DNA of 32,245 bases from assembly GCA_910585605.1 (NCBI GenBank), contig CAJUFL010000046.1, positions 1 through 32,245 of the forward strand. Direction: 5' to 3'. Below, one piece after another: positions 1 to 7,412 of this stretch (positions within the stretch are counted from its first letter, which is position 1; each line of letters starts with the position of its first letter). A model generated the notes under the pieces. That model did no database searches and was not told where the DNA came from. It saw nothing but the letters and a program-made list of their open reading frames with translations. The stretch comes from an uncultured Lachnospiraceae bacterium. GTDB taxonomy: Bacteria; Bacillota; Clostridia; Lachnospirales; Lachnospiraceae. Made by a program: the position numbers and the translations under genes.

Positions 1-13
1 TAGATAAAAAGAA

Positions 14-52
14 GCTGCCGCTTCACGAATCTCATTTCGTTAAAGCGACAGC
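14..52 (-). terminator. Intrinsic terminator reading leftward
   Basis: Bases 14-23 (GCTGCCGCTT) pair with 43-52 (AAGCGACAGC) with one G-U, and CGAA/TTCG continues the stem inward to a short loop. On the minus strand the hairpin is followed by a T-rich run (complement of 5-13). It would stop minus-strand transcription leaving the window on the left. No minus-strand gene lies just to its right, so its client is unknown; it may also act as a bidirectional boundary for a gene beyond the edge. Confidence 0.6.
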
Positions 53-59
53 CCCCTGC

Positions 60-75
60 TTGCGCATCAGCGCAA
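60..75. repeat. Small perfect hairpin
   Basis: TTGCGC and GCGCAA form a perfect 6-bp inverted repeat around ATCA, directly beside the larger hairpin at 14-52. No T-run follows, so on its own it is not a terminator. The two hairpins may be the end of an upstream transcript or a small repeat element. Confidence 0.45.
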
Positions 76-125
76 TTCATTATATCAGATATCATTTGGA
101 CAGATAAATCATGTACAAAAATGGT

Positions 126-154
126 TTGACATATATAAGCGTATTTTATATAAT
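126..154 (+). promoter_or_regulatory. Consensus sigma-A promoter of the metalloprotease gene
   Basis: TTGACA at 126-131 and TATAAT at 149-154 are both perfect consensus hexamers with the ideal 17-bp spacer. Transcription should begin near 161, leaving a leader of about 33 bases with the ribosome binding site AGGAGAAGG at 181-189. A promoter this strong implies high basal expression unless a repressor acts. Confidence 0.85.
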
Positions 155-193
155 ATAGATTACAAACGAAGCGTGGAAAAAGGAGAAGGAAAA

Positions 194-2980
194 ATGAAAC
201 AGGGTATAATGTATACCGGCGGGTGGGATATGGTCAAAAAGATATTGCTGTTTCTGATGCCTGTGATGCTGTTTATGGTGTTTCCCGCAAAAGTACAGAC
301 AGTATCTGCGGCAGACAGCACAGTGAGCATATATATAGGTGATGGTACAACATCCAGGCATCATATGTCACTGGCCGCAGGGAACATATCAAATGAGTTC
401 CGCTATCAGCTGAAAGGATATCAGGCAAAGAGCAGTAATTACAGCACGAATGCCTCGTCAGTCCTTCAGATTCTGGAGACCGGAACCAGAAAATGCAAGG
501 TGAAGGGTCTGAAAGAAGGGACGGGACTGGTGGTTTTAACGGTTAAAACCACCGACGGTAAGACCTTTACAGAAAAAATGTTTGTCTCCGTGTATGCAAA
601 AACGGGAGAATGCAGGGCGGCAGCAGCGGGAGAGACCGACTTGTATAGGGGAGCATCTTCCAATGCAGGAGTGGAGACCAAGGACAAAAAAGGCACGATT
701 TCAGACAAAGAACAGGTAACGGTTTTAGGTGTGTGTGGGGACTATTATTATATCAAAAAAACAGATGAATCAAACGACAGGGGATTTGTGCAGAGAAAAG
801 ACCTGCGGGTATTTGTAAAGAGCGTGAAGATCAGGGAACAGAATGCTTCGGTAGGGATTGGTGAAAGCACCCGCCTGAACGGAGAGGTTTCCCCCGGTAT
901 CGCAAGCAGTCCGGACTTATCATGGAAATCGGGAAATGATGCTGTCGTATCCGTGGATGCTTCCGGAATGATAAAGGGATTGTCGGAGGGAACTGCCATG
1001 GTTTCAGCATCTTCCGTGGACGGGAGCAATGCAGTGGGGACTGCATACGTATCGGTATATACCAAAACGGAAGAAGTACAGGGATACATAAAGTCGGATA
1101 CGGATCTGTATGCCATTGGCAATGGCATGTTTCCTATTGCAAAGGGAAAAGCGGGGACAAAGCTGACGGTCGTGGGAATCTGCGGGGATTATTACCGGGT
1201 AAAAACAGATATACAGGAAGTAAAGGAAGATTATGGCGGATACTGTTATATCCTGAAGGCAAAGGTAAGAATTCCGGTAACGGAGGTCAGTATCGACACT
1301 ACAGAAATATTCCTGTCACCGGGAGAGACGGTGCAGCTGTCAGCGGCAGTCAGTCCTGAGCTGGCAGATGACAAGAGTATAACGTGGAGCAGCACGAAAG
1401 AAAAAGCTGCCGTGGTAGACAAAAACGGATATGTGACCGCAAAGAAAACCGGAAATACAGTGATCAGGGCAGTCTCGGCGGGAGGTCTGGCATCTGCACA
1501 GTGTGTGGTCCATGTAACGGAGAAGAAAGAGGGGAAACAGGTCACATCAAAGCCGTATATGGAAGCGGAGACTGATGGTATGGACAGCATCCGGGTGTCT
1601 GCATCTAATGAGGTGAAATACAATGGCATGATCGTATATGTAGACGGGAAGCAGTATAAGAGCCATAAGTTTGATGAGACAGGCTGGCATCACAGCCTTT
1701 CCTGTGATGGTCTTCGTGCAGGAAAGACATATAAGATAAAAGTAAAAACATATACGGAAAAGGACGGAAAGAAAAACTACAGCAAAATGAGTGACGTAAG
1801 GAAGATCACCATTGGAAAGACCGATATGAATGTGAACATAACCGGGAAGAAGGAAGTCACGGTCAGCTGGCGGAAGATGAAACATGCAAAGAGTTATGGG
1901 ATCTACCGCTCAGGGAAAAAGAAAGGGAAATACACGCGGATCGGAACGGTGACGGGCAGCAGAACATCCTATAAGGACAAAAAGGTCCAGATGGGAAAGA
2001 AATACTATTATAAGGTCCAGGCCGTATCAGGAAGTGGGAAAAAGGTATCCAGCAGCATTGATTCCGTAAAGGTGGGTAAGCTTGGAAATACGGAAAGATA
2101 TATGGCAGGAAAATATGATTTCATCTGCACGGATAGTAATAAAAATATAAATGAATACCATATAAAGGGATGCTATTCTCCCATAAAATACAGGATGGCA
2201 GGCGGGACTCTGGAAATCCATGTATATCTTGAGTTTGTCACATATGTGGATACAGGGAAGTCCAATTCCAGCAAGGTGGGGATATTTGAGAAGAAAGCAC
2301 CCTTTGTGGAGGGAGAGATTTCGGCTTCGGAATATATAACCATGTTTAAGACAGGAATCCGGAAGTCTTATTCCGGCGTGAAGGTAAAAGGGGGAAAAGG
2401 TGATTTTAAACAGGGGATCAACTTTGATACGGAGCTGGTGATCCATGAGAAGAACGGAAAAGAGAAGTACCATCCGGAACAGAAATTTGTTGAAGTGCTG
2501 ATCGGAGGGGAATGCCCGAACTGCACCAAAGAGGGAGACCACTGGTATCATTCCGGAAGTAATAACAATGCATCGGGATATCTGGAGTATGGGGATGTCT
2601 GTACCATCTATATGCCGACGAATGAGCAGGTAAGGACAAACAAAACGGCTAAAACACCGGCATTGGATTACGGTACAACGGCAGCCCATGAGCTGGGGCA
2701 TATCCTGGGGCTGGATGATGCCTATCCCTCTGAGAAATATGACAGATGTGCGGATAACAGTGAGACCGGAGAAAAGTGTGGTGATAAGGCATATGATAAT
2801 TTAATGAAGTATCACAGTAGTTGTACAAAAATCAACGCAAATGGAATAGAAATGATGCTAAGGGCAGTGGACAGGGAAACCGGTATACCAGACTTCGGAT
2901 CACAGTGTTTTAAGACCTACGGTGATGAAACGATTTCTGATGTGATCAAAAACCATAAGGATTATCAAAAGGATAAGTGA
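194..2980 (+). CDS. Secreted multidomain zinc metalloprotease (metzincin-like) with Ig-like and Fn3 domains
   Basis: The 928-residue product is probably an exported protease. The ATG at 194 is preferred over the GTG at 173 because AGGAGAAGG lies just upstream. A basic N-terminus and a hydrophobic stretch (about residues 13-38, ending near VSAAD) form a signal peptide. Two bacterial Ig-like (Big_2) modules lie at about 210-295 and 378-460, with SH3-like stretches containing GVCGDYY or GICGDYY before and between them. Two Fn3-like modules occupy about 465-655. The C-terminal part is catalytic: HELGHILGLDD starting at residue 832 fits HExxHxxGxxD, two zinc histidines plus an aspartate, and NLMKYH near 871 is a plausible Met-turn. 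Cysteines around the active site (CPNC and others) may form disulfides. The next gene, for another secreted Fn3/Big_2 protein, starts 17 bases downstream, so co-transcription is likely. No sortase or S-layer anchor is evident. The substrate is unknown. Confidence 0.82.
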   Translation: MKQGIMYTGGWDMVKKILLFLMPVMLFMVFPAKVQTVSAADSTVSIYIGDGTTSRHHMSLAAGNISNEFRYQLKGYQAKSSNYSTNASSVLQILETGTRKCKVKGLKEGTGLVVLTVKTTDGKTFTEKMFVSVYAKTGECRAAAAGETDLYRGASSNAGVETKDKKGTISDKEQVTVLGVCGDYYYIKKTDESNDRGFVQRKDLRVFVKSVKIREQNASVGIGESTRLNGEVSPGIASSPDLSWKSGNDAVVSVDASGMIKGLSEGTAMVSASSVDGSNAVGTAYVSVYTKTEEVQGYIKSDTDLYAIGNGMFPIAKGKAGTKLTVVGICGDYYRVKTDIQEVKEDYGGYCYILKAKVRIPVTEVSIDTTEIFLSPGETVQLSAAVSPELADDKSITWSSTKEKAAVVDKNGYVTAKKTGNTVIRAVSAGGLASAQCVVHVTEKKEGKQVTSKPYMEAETDGMDSIRVSASNEVKYNGMIVYVDGKQYKSHKFDETGWHHSLSCDGLRAGKTYKIKVKTYTEKDGKKNYSKMSDVRKITIGKTDMNVNITGKKEVTVSWRKMKHAKSYGIYRSGKKKGKYTRIGTVTGSRTSYKDKKVQMGKKYYYKVQAVSGSGKKVSSSIDSVKVGKLGNTERYMAGKYDFICTDSNKNINEYHIKGCYSPIKYRMAGGTLEIHVYLEFVTYVDTGKSNSSKVGIFEKKAPFVEGEISASEYITMFKTGIRKSYSGVKVKGGKGDFKQGINFDTELVIHEKNGKEKYHPEQKFVEVLIGGECPNCTKEGDHWYHSGSNNNASGYLEYGDVCTIYMPTNEQVRTNKTAKTPALDYGTTAAHELGHILGLDDAYPSEKYDRCADNSETGEKCGDKAYDNLMKYHSSCTKINANGIEMMLRAVDRETGIPDFGSQCFKTYGDETISDVIKNHKDYQKDK

Positions 2981-2997
2981 TGGGAGGGAAAATAGAT

Positions 2998-4095
2998 ATG
3001 GATGAAAAAGTAAAGGGTTATATTACAGCAATGTGGGTGATGGTGATATTGTCAGTTATCCTGATGCAAGGAAGGACAGCATATGCTATTGGTGATGGTA
3101 ATCAGAAGACTGCTCCTGAAAACGTCAGGGCAGTCAGGAATTCCAAAACATCCGTCCGGATTAGCTGGAAACCGGATGCAGAAGTGGATGGCTATATCAT
3201 TTACCGGTATGACCGTGCTTCAAAGAAATATGTAAAGGTGAAGGTTGTCAGGGATTCATCAGCAGACAGATGGATCGACAGGAAGTTAAAGAGCAATAAG
3301 GTCTATCGGTATAAAGTAGCCTCTTACAGGATGGTGGACGGAAAAAAGCAGGTCAGTGCCCTTTCGGACTGGGTGAGTGCCAGGACGTACAAGAGGTACA
3401 GTAAATCAGTCAATGCACAGGCACCAAAGGTGGATAAGAAGAAGGTGAATCTGGGACTGTGCTCCAGCCAGAAGCTGAAAAGCAGAGTCGTTGCAACGAG
3501 ATATGGGAAGAACAAAAAGAAAAAGCCGTTTTCTGATAAGGTAAGGTGGTACAGCAGTGACACTTCCATAGCAACGGTAGATCAGAATGGTGTGATCAAG
3601 GCAGGAGCAGCACCGGGAAGTTGCAGCATCTATGCAAAGGCACATAACGGTGCAAAGACGGAAATAAAAGTGAATGTCAAGAATTATGCCAAGGAGGATG
3701 ATTTTTATAACTATGGAGAGGAGGATGATATCTATACCCTGATTACAGATTTTAAACCTCAGATACAAGATATAGCAGAGTACTACTCCATACACAGGAT
3801 TGGTGAAGGTAATGTTATTTATATGGACTTGGATGACCATGCTAACGTGGTAATGACACCAGATAATGCAGATATCGGGAATTTAAGGAAGGATATAGAA
3901 AAACTGCTGGTGGAGTTCCCTTATTACATTAGTATTGAGGTATATTGTGACAGGGTGGAATATATATTAAGGAAAGAAGATAGTGATGAATCATTGAAAG
4001 CATATGTAGTTTTTTGGTTTGACAATGACTGTAACGAATGGTGGAGCATACAGGTAGGACCACATTGGACGGCATACAGATTTTATCCCCATTGA
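2998..4095 (+). CDS. Secreted Fn3/Ig-like protein with unknown C-terminal domain, copy 1
   Basis: The 365-residue product starts at the ATG at 2998, behind GGGAGGG at 2982-2988. A signal peptide covers about residues 1-32 (ending near AYAIG). A fibronectin type III domain follows (about 38-135, PENVRAVRN to YKRYS), then a Big_2-like domain (about 145-225, including WYSSDTSIATVDQNGV). The last 140 residues (from DDFYNYG, rich in Asp, Tyr and Trp, ending HWTAYRFYPH) match no family I recognise. It lies 17 bases after the metalloprotease gene and is probably co-transcribed with it. The next gene is a close paralogue. Surface binding or adhesion is a reasonable guess from the domains. The C-terminal domain could be ligand-binding or the target of the neighbouring protease, but nothing shows this. 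Confidence 0.75.
   Translation: MDEKVKGYITAMWVMVILSVILMQGRTAYAIGDGNQKTAPENVRAVRNSKTSVRISWKPDAEVDGYIIYRYDRASKKYVKVKVVRDSSADRWIDRKLKSNKVYRYKVASYRMVDGKKQVSALSDWVSARTYKRYSKSVNAQAPKVDKKKVNLGLCSSQKLKSRVVATRYGKNKKKKPFSDKVRWYSSDTSIATVDQNGVIKAGAAPGSCSIYAKAHNGAKTEIKVNVKNYAKEDDFYNYGEEDDIYTLITDFKPQIQDIAEYYSIHRIGEGNVIYMDLDDHANVVMTPDNADIGNLRKDIEKLLVEFPYYISIEVYCDRVEYILRKEDSDESLKAYVVFWFDNDCNEWWSIQVGPHWTAYRFYPH
3221..3581 (+). repeat. Identical 361-bp tract, copy 1
   Basis: Every base matches 4415-4775 (offset 1194). The tract covers most of the Fn3 domain and the first part of the Ig-like domain. Mismatches begin immediately outside, at 3220/4414 and 3582/4776. Compared line by line. Confidence 0.93.
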
Positions 4096-4191
4096 ATTTA
4101 ACTTATGATGTGATAATCACGTTAAAGGATTTATAGAAAGTGACAGCCAGTCAATTGACGGCAGTTTGCCAAAACAGGGAGGAGAAGAAAT

Positions 4192-5286
4192 ATGGATAGA
4201 AGAATGATAAAGGGGATTATATGTATTCTGATAACGGCACTGCTGTCAGTCCTTTTCCTGTCTGGACAGCTAGCATATGCATCCGGCACGGGTGTCACAT
4301 ATGATGCTCCAGAAAACGTCAGGGCAGTCAGGAATTCCAACACATCTATCCGGATCAGATGGAAACCGGATGCAGATTCGGATGGTTACATCATTTACCG
4401 GTATGATCGTGCTCCAAAGAAATATGTAAAGGTGAAGGTTGTCAGGGATTCATCAGCAGACAGATGGATCGACAGGAAGTTAAAGAGCAATAAGGTCTAT
4501 CGGTATAAAGTAGCCTCTTACAGGATGGTGGACGGAAAAAAGCAGGTCAGTGCCCTTTCGGACTGGGTGAGTGCCAGGACGTACAAGAGGTACAGTAAAT
4601 CAGTCAATGCACAGGCACCAAAGGTGGATAAGAAGAAGGTGAATCTGGGACTGTGCTCCAGCCAGAAGCTGAAAAGCAGAGTCGTTGCAACGAGATATGG
4701 GAAGAACAAAAAGAAAAAGCCGTTTTCTGATAAGGTAAGGTGGTACAGCAGTGACACTTCCATAGCAACGGTAGACCAGAATGGTGTGGTCAAGGCAGGT
4801 GCAGCACCAGGAAGTTGCAGCATCTATGCAAAGGCACACAACGGTGCAAAAACAGAAGTAAAAGTGAATGTGAAGAATTATGCCAGAGAAGAGGATTTTT
4901 ATAATTATGGTACATGGGATGATATCTATACCCTGATTACGGATTTCCGACCCCAGATACAGAATATAGGGGAATATTATTCTATACACAGGATTGGTGA
5001 GGATGATGTTATTTATATGGAACTAGATGACCATGCTAATGTGGTGATTACACCAAGTGATGCGGATTTAGGAACTGTAAAGGAGGATATTGAGAAACTG
5101 CTGGTAGATTTTCCATATGATATTTATATTGAAGTTACTGCTGGTATAGTAGAATATGTTATGTGGAGTGAAAACAGTCCTGGTGTGGTATCATATGTAA
5201 CTTTCTTTTTTGATAATAACTGTAATGAATGGACTGAGATACAAATAGCATCCCATTGGACAGCATACAAGTTTCGTCCCCATTAA
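4192..5286 (+). CDS. Secreted Fn3/Ig-like protein with unknown C-terminal domain, copy 2
   Basis: This 364-residue tandem paralogue of the preceding gene has the same layout: signal peptide (to about residue 28, ending near AYASG), Fn3, Big_2-like, then the unknown domain ending HWTAYKFRPH. GGGAGGAG lies about 6 bases before the ATG. The middle of the gene is identical to copy 1 at the DNA level for 361 bp. The signal peptide and last 140 residues differ clearly but keep shared blocks (DDIYTLITDF, YYSIHRIGE, LDDHANVV). Both ends being older than the middle suggests recent gene conversion. A remnant of a third copy follows. Confidence 0.75.
   Translation: MDRRMIKGIICILITALLSVLFLSGQLAYASGTGVTYDAPENVRAVRNSNTSIRIRWKPDADSDGYIIYRYDRAPKKYVKVKVVRDSSADRWIDRKLKSNKVYRYKVASYRMVDGKKQVSALSDWVSARTYKRYSKSVNAQAPKVDKKKVNLGLCSSQKLKSRVVATRYGKNKKKKPFSDKVRWYSSDTSIATVDQNGVVKAGAAPGSCSIYAKAHNGAKTEVKVNVKNYAREEDFYNYGTWDDIYTLITDFRPQIQNIGEYYSIHRIGEDDVIYMELDDHANVVITPSDADLGTVKEDIEKLLVDFPYDIYIEVTAGIVEYVMWSENSPGVVSYVTFFFDNNCNEWTEIQIASHWTAYKFRPH
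4415..4775 (+). repeat. Identical 361-bp tract, copy 2
   Basis: Partner of 3221-3581. As a direct repeat 1194 bp apart it could recombine to delete or amplify one gene unit, and the remnant downstream suggests the array has been larger. Confidence 0.93.
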
Positions 5287-5369
5287 AGATTACAAAGTTT
5301 GCACTGGATAAGGAATAGGCAGCAATCAGGGGTTTAGGATTATCTGCCAAAACAGAGAGGAAAAGAAAT

Positions 5370-5528
5370 ATGAATAGAAAAATGATAAAGGGAATTATAT
5401 GTATACTGATAACGGCACTGCTGTCAGTTTTTTTCCTGTCTGGACAGCCTGATGCCTCCGGCACGGGTGTCACATATGATGCCCCAGAAAACGTTAGGGC
5501 AATCAGGAACGTTTTAAGCAGCTTATAG
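5370..5528 (+). pseudogene. Truncated third copy of the secreted Fn3/Ig-like gene
   Basis: A good ribosome binding site (GAGAGGAAAAG) precedes an ATG encoding 52 residues. The signal peptide is nearly identical to that of copy 2 (MIKGIICILITALLSV), followed by GTGVTYDAPENVRA, the start of the Fn3 domain. Homology ends near 5508 and a stop follows in unrelated sequence. The upstream leader (TGCCAAAACAG) is also shared with copy 2. A short exported peptide might still be made, but the gene is clearly a remnant. Confidence 0.85.
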
Positions 5529-5577
5529 AGGGTATAAAACAGGCATTATGGAACAACTAAAGGAAGAAAAAATATGT

Positions 5578-5613
5578 GGAACAATGGAGAATATTCTCTG
5601 TTGTTCCTTTTTT
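5578..5613 (+). terminator. Intrinsic terminator
   Basis: GGAACAA (5578-5584) pairs with TTGTTCC (5601-5607), with GAGAATATTCTC inside the loop able to extend the stem. A run of six T follows at 5608-5613. It closes the secreted-protein operon, although it seems to have come with the foreign 3' fragment fused to the third copy. Confidence 0.8.
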
Positions 5614-5687
5614 AGAAAATGAAGATATTTTACAAGAAATTATTGCTTTTTAGAAGTACAATATAAAAATATTAGGAGGTGTTAGAT

Positions 5688-6209
5688 TTGAAAAAAGAAG
5701 TACGGACGGTATGTTATGATGAGGAATTATGTATTGAAGCATATCATTTTGGGGGAATTGTGCAGCTTTTTCCAAACCATTTCCACGATTACTATGTGAT
5801 TGGTTTTGTTGAAGCAGGAACACGTTGCTTGTCCTGTAAAAATAAGGACTATACGGTTAAGGCTGGTGATATTCTGCTATTTAATCCCAATGACAACCAT
5901 AGCTGTATGCAGTGCGATGGTGGTACTTTGGATTATAGGGGGTTGAATATATCAAAAGAAACCATGCTTTCCCTTGCGGAAGAAATTACTGGTAAAAAGG
6001 AACTACCAGGGTTTTCAAAAAATATAGTAAAAAATGATGGATTAAATCACTGTTTACATACGCTTCATCAAATGATAATGGAAGGTTCGAAAGAATTTGA
6101 AAAAGAAGAAGCGCTGCTGTTCCTTGTTTCGGAACTTATAGGGCTGTATGGACAACCGTTTGAAAAGTGCATACCTGAATGTAGGGAAGAAATTGAATTT
6201 GCAAAATGA
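5688..6209 (+). pseudogene. AraC-type regulator lacking its DNA-binding domain
   Basis: The best start is TTG at 5688, seven bases after AGGAGGT (5674-5680); the GTG at 5679 overlaps that site. The 173-residue product is a cupin-type sensor domain of the AraC_binding family: the NHFHDYYVIGFVEAG block with metal- or ligand-type histidines at about residues 30-45, and AGDILLFNPNDNHSC at about 60-75. Full AraC family members of this type continue for about 100 residues with two helix-turn-helix motifs. Here the frame stops after EIEFAK, just where the linker would begin, and no HTH is readable downstream. It is probably a truncated pseudogene. A stand-alone cupin acting as a decoy or ligand binder is possible. 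Confidence 0.65.
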
Positions 6210-6506
6210 AAATCAGAAACATCCTTGTACTACATGGGTATTGCAATATGTGGGGGTAAGAAGAAAGTAAATAAGCTGACAGGAAATTTGTCTCTATTAA
6301 GATAAACATAAAATTCATTTAGTCAATGATAAAAATCCTTTTATTGCATTTATCAAAAACAGATACAGAGCTGATGAACTTGTGAGATGTCAGAAACTAA
6401 AAGAGGATATAGACAAGGATACTGAATAAAAAACTGACAGCTGATAAAATAAAAACAGCCAATGAAAAAGGAAAGGGTCCAGGCTTTTAGGTAAGATGTG
6501 ACCGGT
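6210..6506 (+). other. Gene debris; no intact gene
   Basis: The stretch between the truncated AraC gene and traX holds no convincing complete gene. At 6301-6429 a 42-residue open stretch without a start (includes KNPFIAFIKNRYRADELV, ending KDIDKDTE-like) reads like the C-terminus of a lost protein. Another open stretch just upstream, up to 6303, lies in a different frame, as a frameshifted gene would. I do not recognise the family. No clear terminator is seen for either flanking gene. Confidence 0.5.
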
Positions 6507-7163
6507 TCACAGATAGACAGCGATTGCATAAAGAATCAGCAGGTGAACAGGATAGAACCAGTAAAAGAACATTTTGATATTAGGTCCCCGTTTTCCGTTA
6601 TAGAAAGTGATGGGAATCATTGCGGCAATCCCGTATAGTTCAAAGGATCCGAAGAACAGATAGAGAATCAGACCGCATAAAAACAACCGTGTCCACGGAG
6701 TTTTCCTTGTCAGATAAAACATACAGATTAACAGCACACCGCCGATGCCATAATCACAGTGTGAAAAATAGGCAGCCATGATTACCAGTACAAAAGGAAT
6801 TGTGAAACGGCGTTGTGTGTTCATTTCTTCCAGGCAAAAAATAGATGCCAGTCCCAAAGCCAGTGTGATAAATACGTTCTGGTGCTGTAAATCAAAAATC
6901 TTCCCATAGAAAGCAAGGTCAAACGGAATCTCGGATAATAAGGCAAAAATACTCAGCCGGATCAGATAATTTAAATGATTTCTTGTGTGATGAAATCCCT
7001 CTACGATTAAGAAACAGAATATAGGAAAGGCAAGTCTGCCAATCATGCGGAAGGTTGGCTCATTTGGAAAAAAAATATAACCGACATGGTCTATCAGCAT
7101 GGAAATAATGGCAATTACTTTTAATAAAAAGCTGTTAAAGATTCCAAAAGATTTGTTGTTCAT
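6507..7163 (-). CDS. TraX family membrane protein
   Basis: The 218-residue protein has about seven hydrophobic segments spread along its length. The N-terminal KVIAIISMLIDHVGYIF block and the following RLAFPIFCFLIVEGF block are typical of the TraX family (PF05857). F-plasmid TraX acetylates pilin at its N-terminus; the many chromosomal Firmicute homologues have no established substrate and are often found outside conjugative elements. No transfer genes are near, so the F-plasmid role should not be carried over. AGGAAGG lies about 11 bases upstream of the ATG. The gene stands alone on the minus strand, divergent from the DivIVA-like gene. Confidence 0.85.
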   Translation of the reverse strand: MNNKSFGIFNSFLLKVIAIISMLIDHVGYIFFPNEPTFRMIGRLAFPIFCFLIVEGFHHTRNHLNYLIRLSIFALLSEIPFDLAFYGKIFDLQHQNVFITLALGLASIFCLEEMNTQRRFTIPFVLVIMAAYFSHCDYGIGGVLLICMFYLTRKTPWTRLFLCGLILYLFFGSFELYGIAAMIPITFYNGKRGPNIKMFFYWFYPVHLLILYAIAVYL

Positions 7164-7189
7164 GTCAGATACCGCCTTCCTGAAATTTA

Positions 7190-7252
7190 TCTGTTATACA
7201 GTGTTTGCCCTTGAGGTTTTGATTTTTTGCAATATGCATAGAGTATAACAGA
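7190..7252. repeat. 10-bp inverted repeat flanking the traX transcription start
   Basis: TCTGTTATAC at 7190-7199 is the exact reverse complement of GTATAACAGA at 7243-7252. One arm covers the predicted -10 of traX and the other lies in its leader. It could be a paired operator or a leader hairpin with a 43-base loop. Confidence 0.4.
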
Positions 7253-7270
7253 CAGTCCTGTTTTATACAA
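7242..7270 (-). promoter_or_regulatory. Putative sigma-A promoter of traX
   Basis: On the minus strand TTGTAT (7265-7270) and TATACT (7242-7247) are separated by 17 bp. The -10 is a good match and the -35 is partial. A 10-bp inverted-repeat arm overlaps the -10. Confidence 0.5.
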
Positions 7271-7340
7271 CAATTTATGGAAATTCTTACGGTTTTCATA
7301 AAACTTTTATTATTTTATGGTGGTATTTGCAGTAAAAAAT

Positions 7341-7349
7341 TGCTATAAT
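7341..7349 (+). promoter_or_regulatory. Extended -10 promoter of the divIVA-like gene
   Basis: TGCTATAAT is a consensus extended -10 (TGn plus TATAAT at 7344-7349). No good -35 is visible 17 bp upstream, as is common for extended -10 promoters. It lies about 65 bases before the start codon at 7413. Confidence 0.6.
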
Positions 7350-7412
7350 AATTATTAATAATGTCTTAATGGAATTTTGTCTGAGTGGAACATGAACGAA
7401 AGGAGAATTATC

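Noticed and set aside
173..193. GTG start at 173 for the metalloprotease
   Set aside because: The ribosome binding site AGGAGAAGG (181-189) lies after it and serves the ATG at 194.
2027..2701. 224-residue open frame on the minus strand inside the metalloprotease gene
   Set aside because: It is a shadow of a real gene, with composition typical of antisense frames and no ribosome binding site or family features. The same holds for the other antisense frames in the window.
5529..7163. Conjugative element suggested by traX
   Set aside because: No relaxase, coupling protein, integrase or attachment site is present; TraX-family genes are often chromosomal and solitary in Firmicutes.
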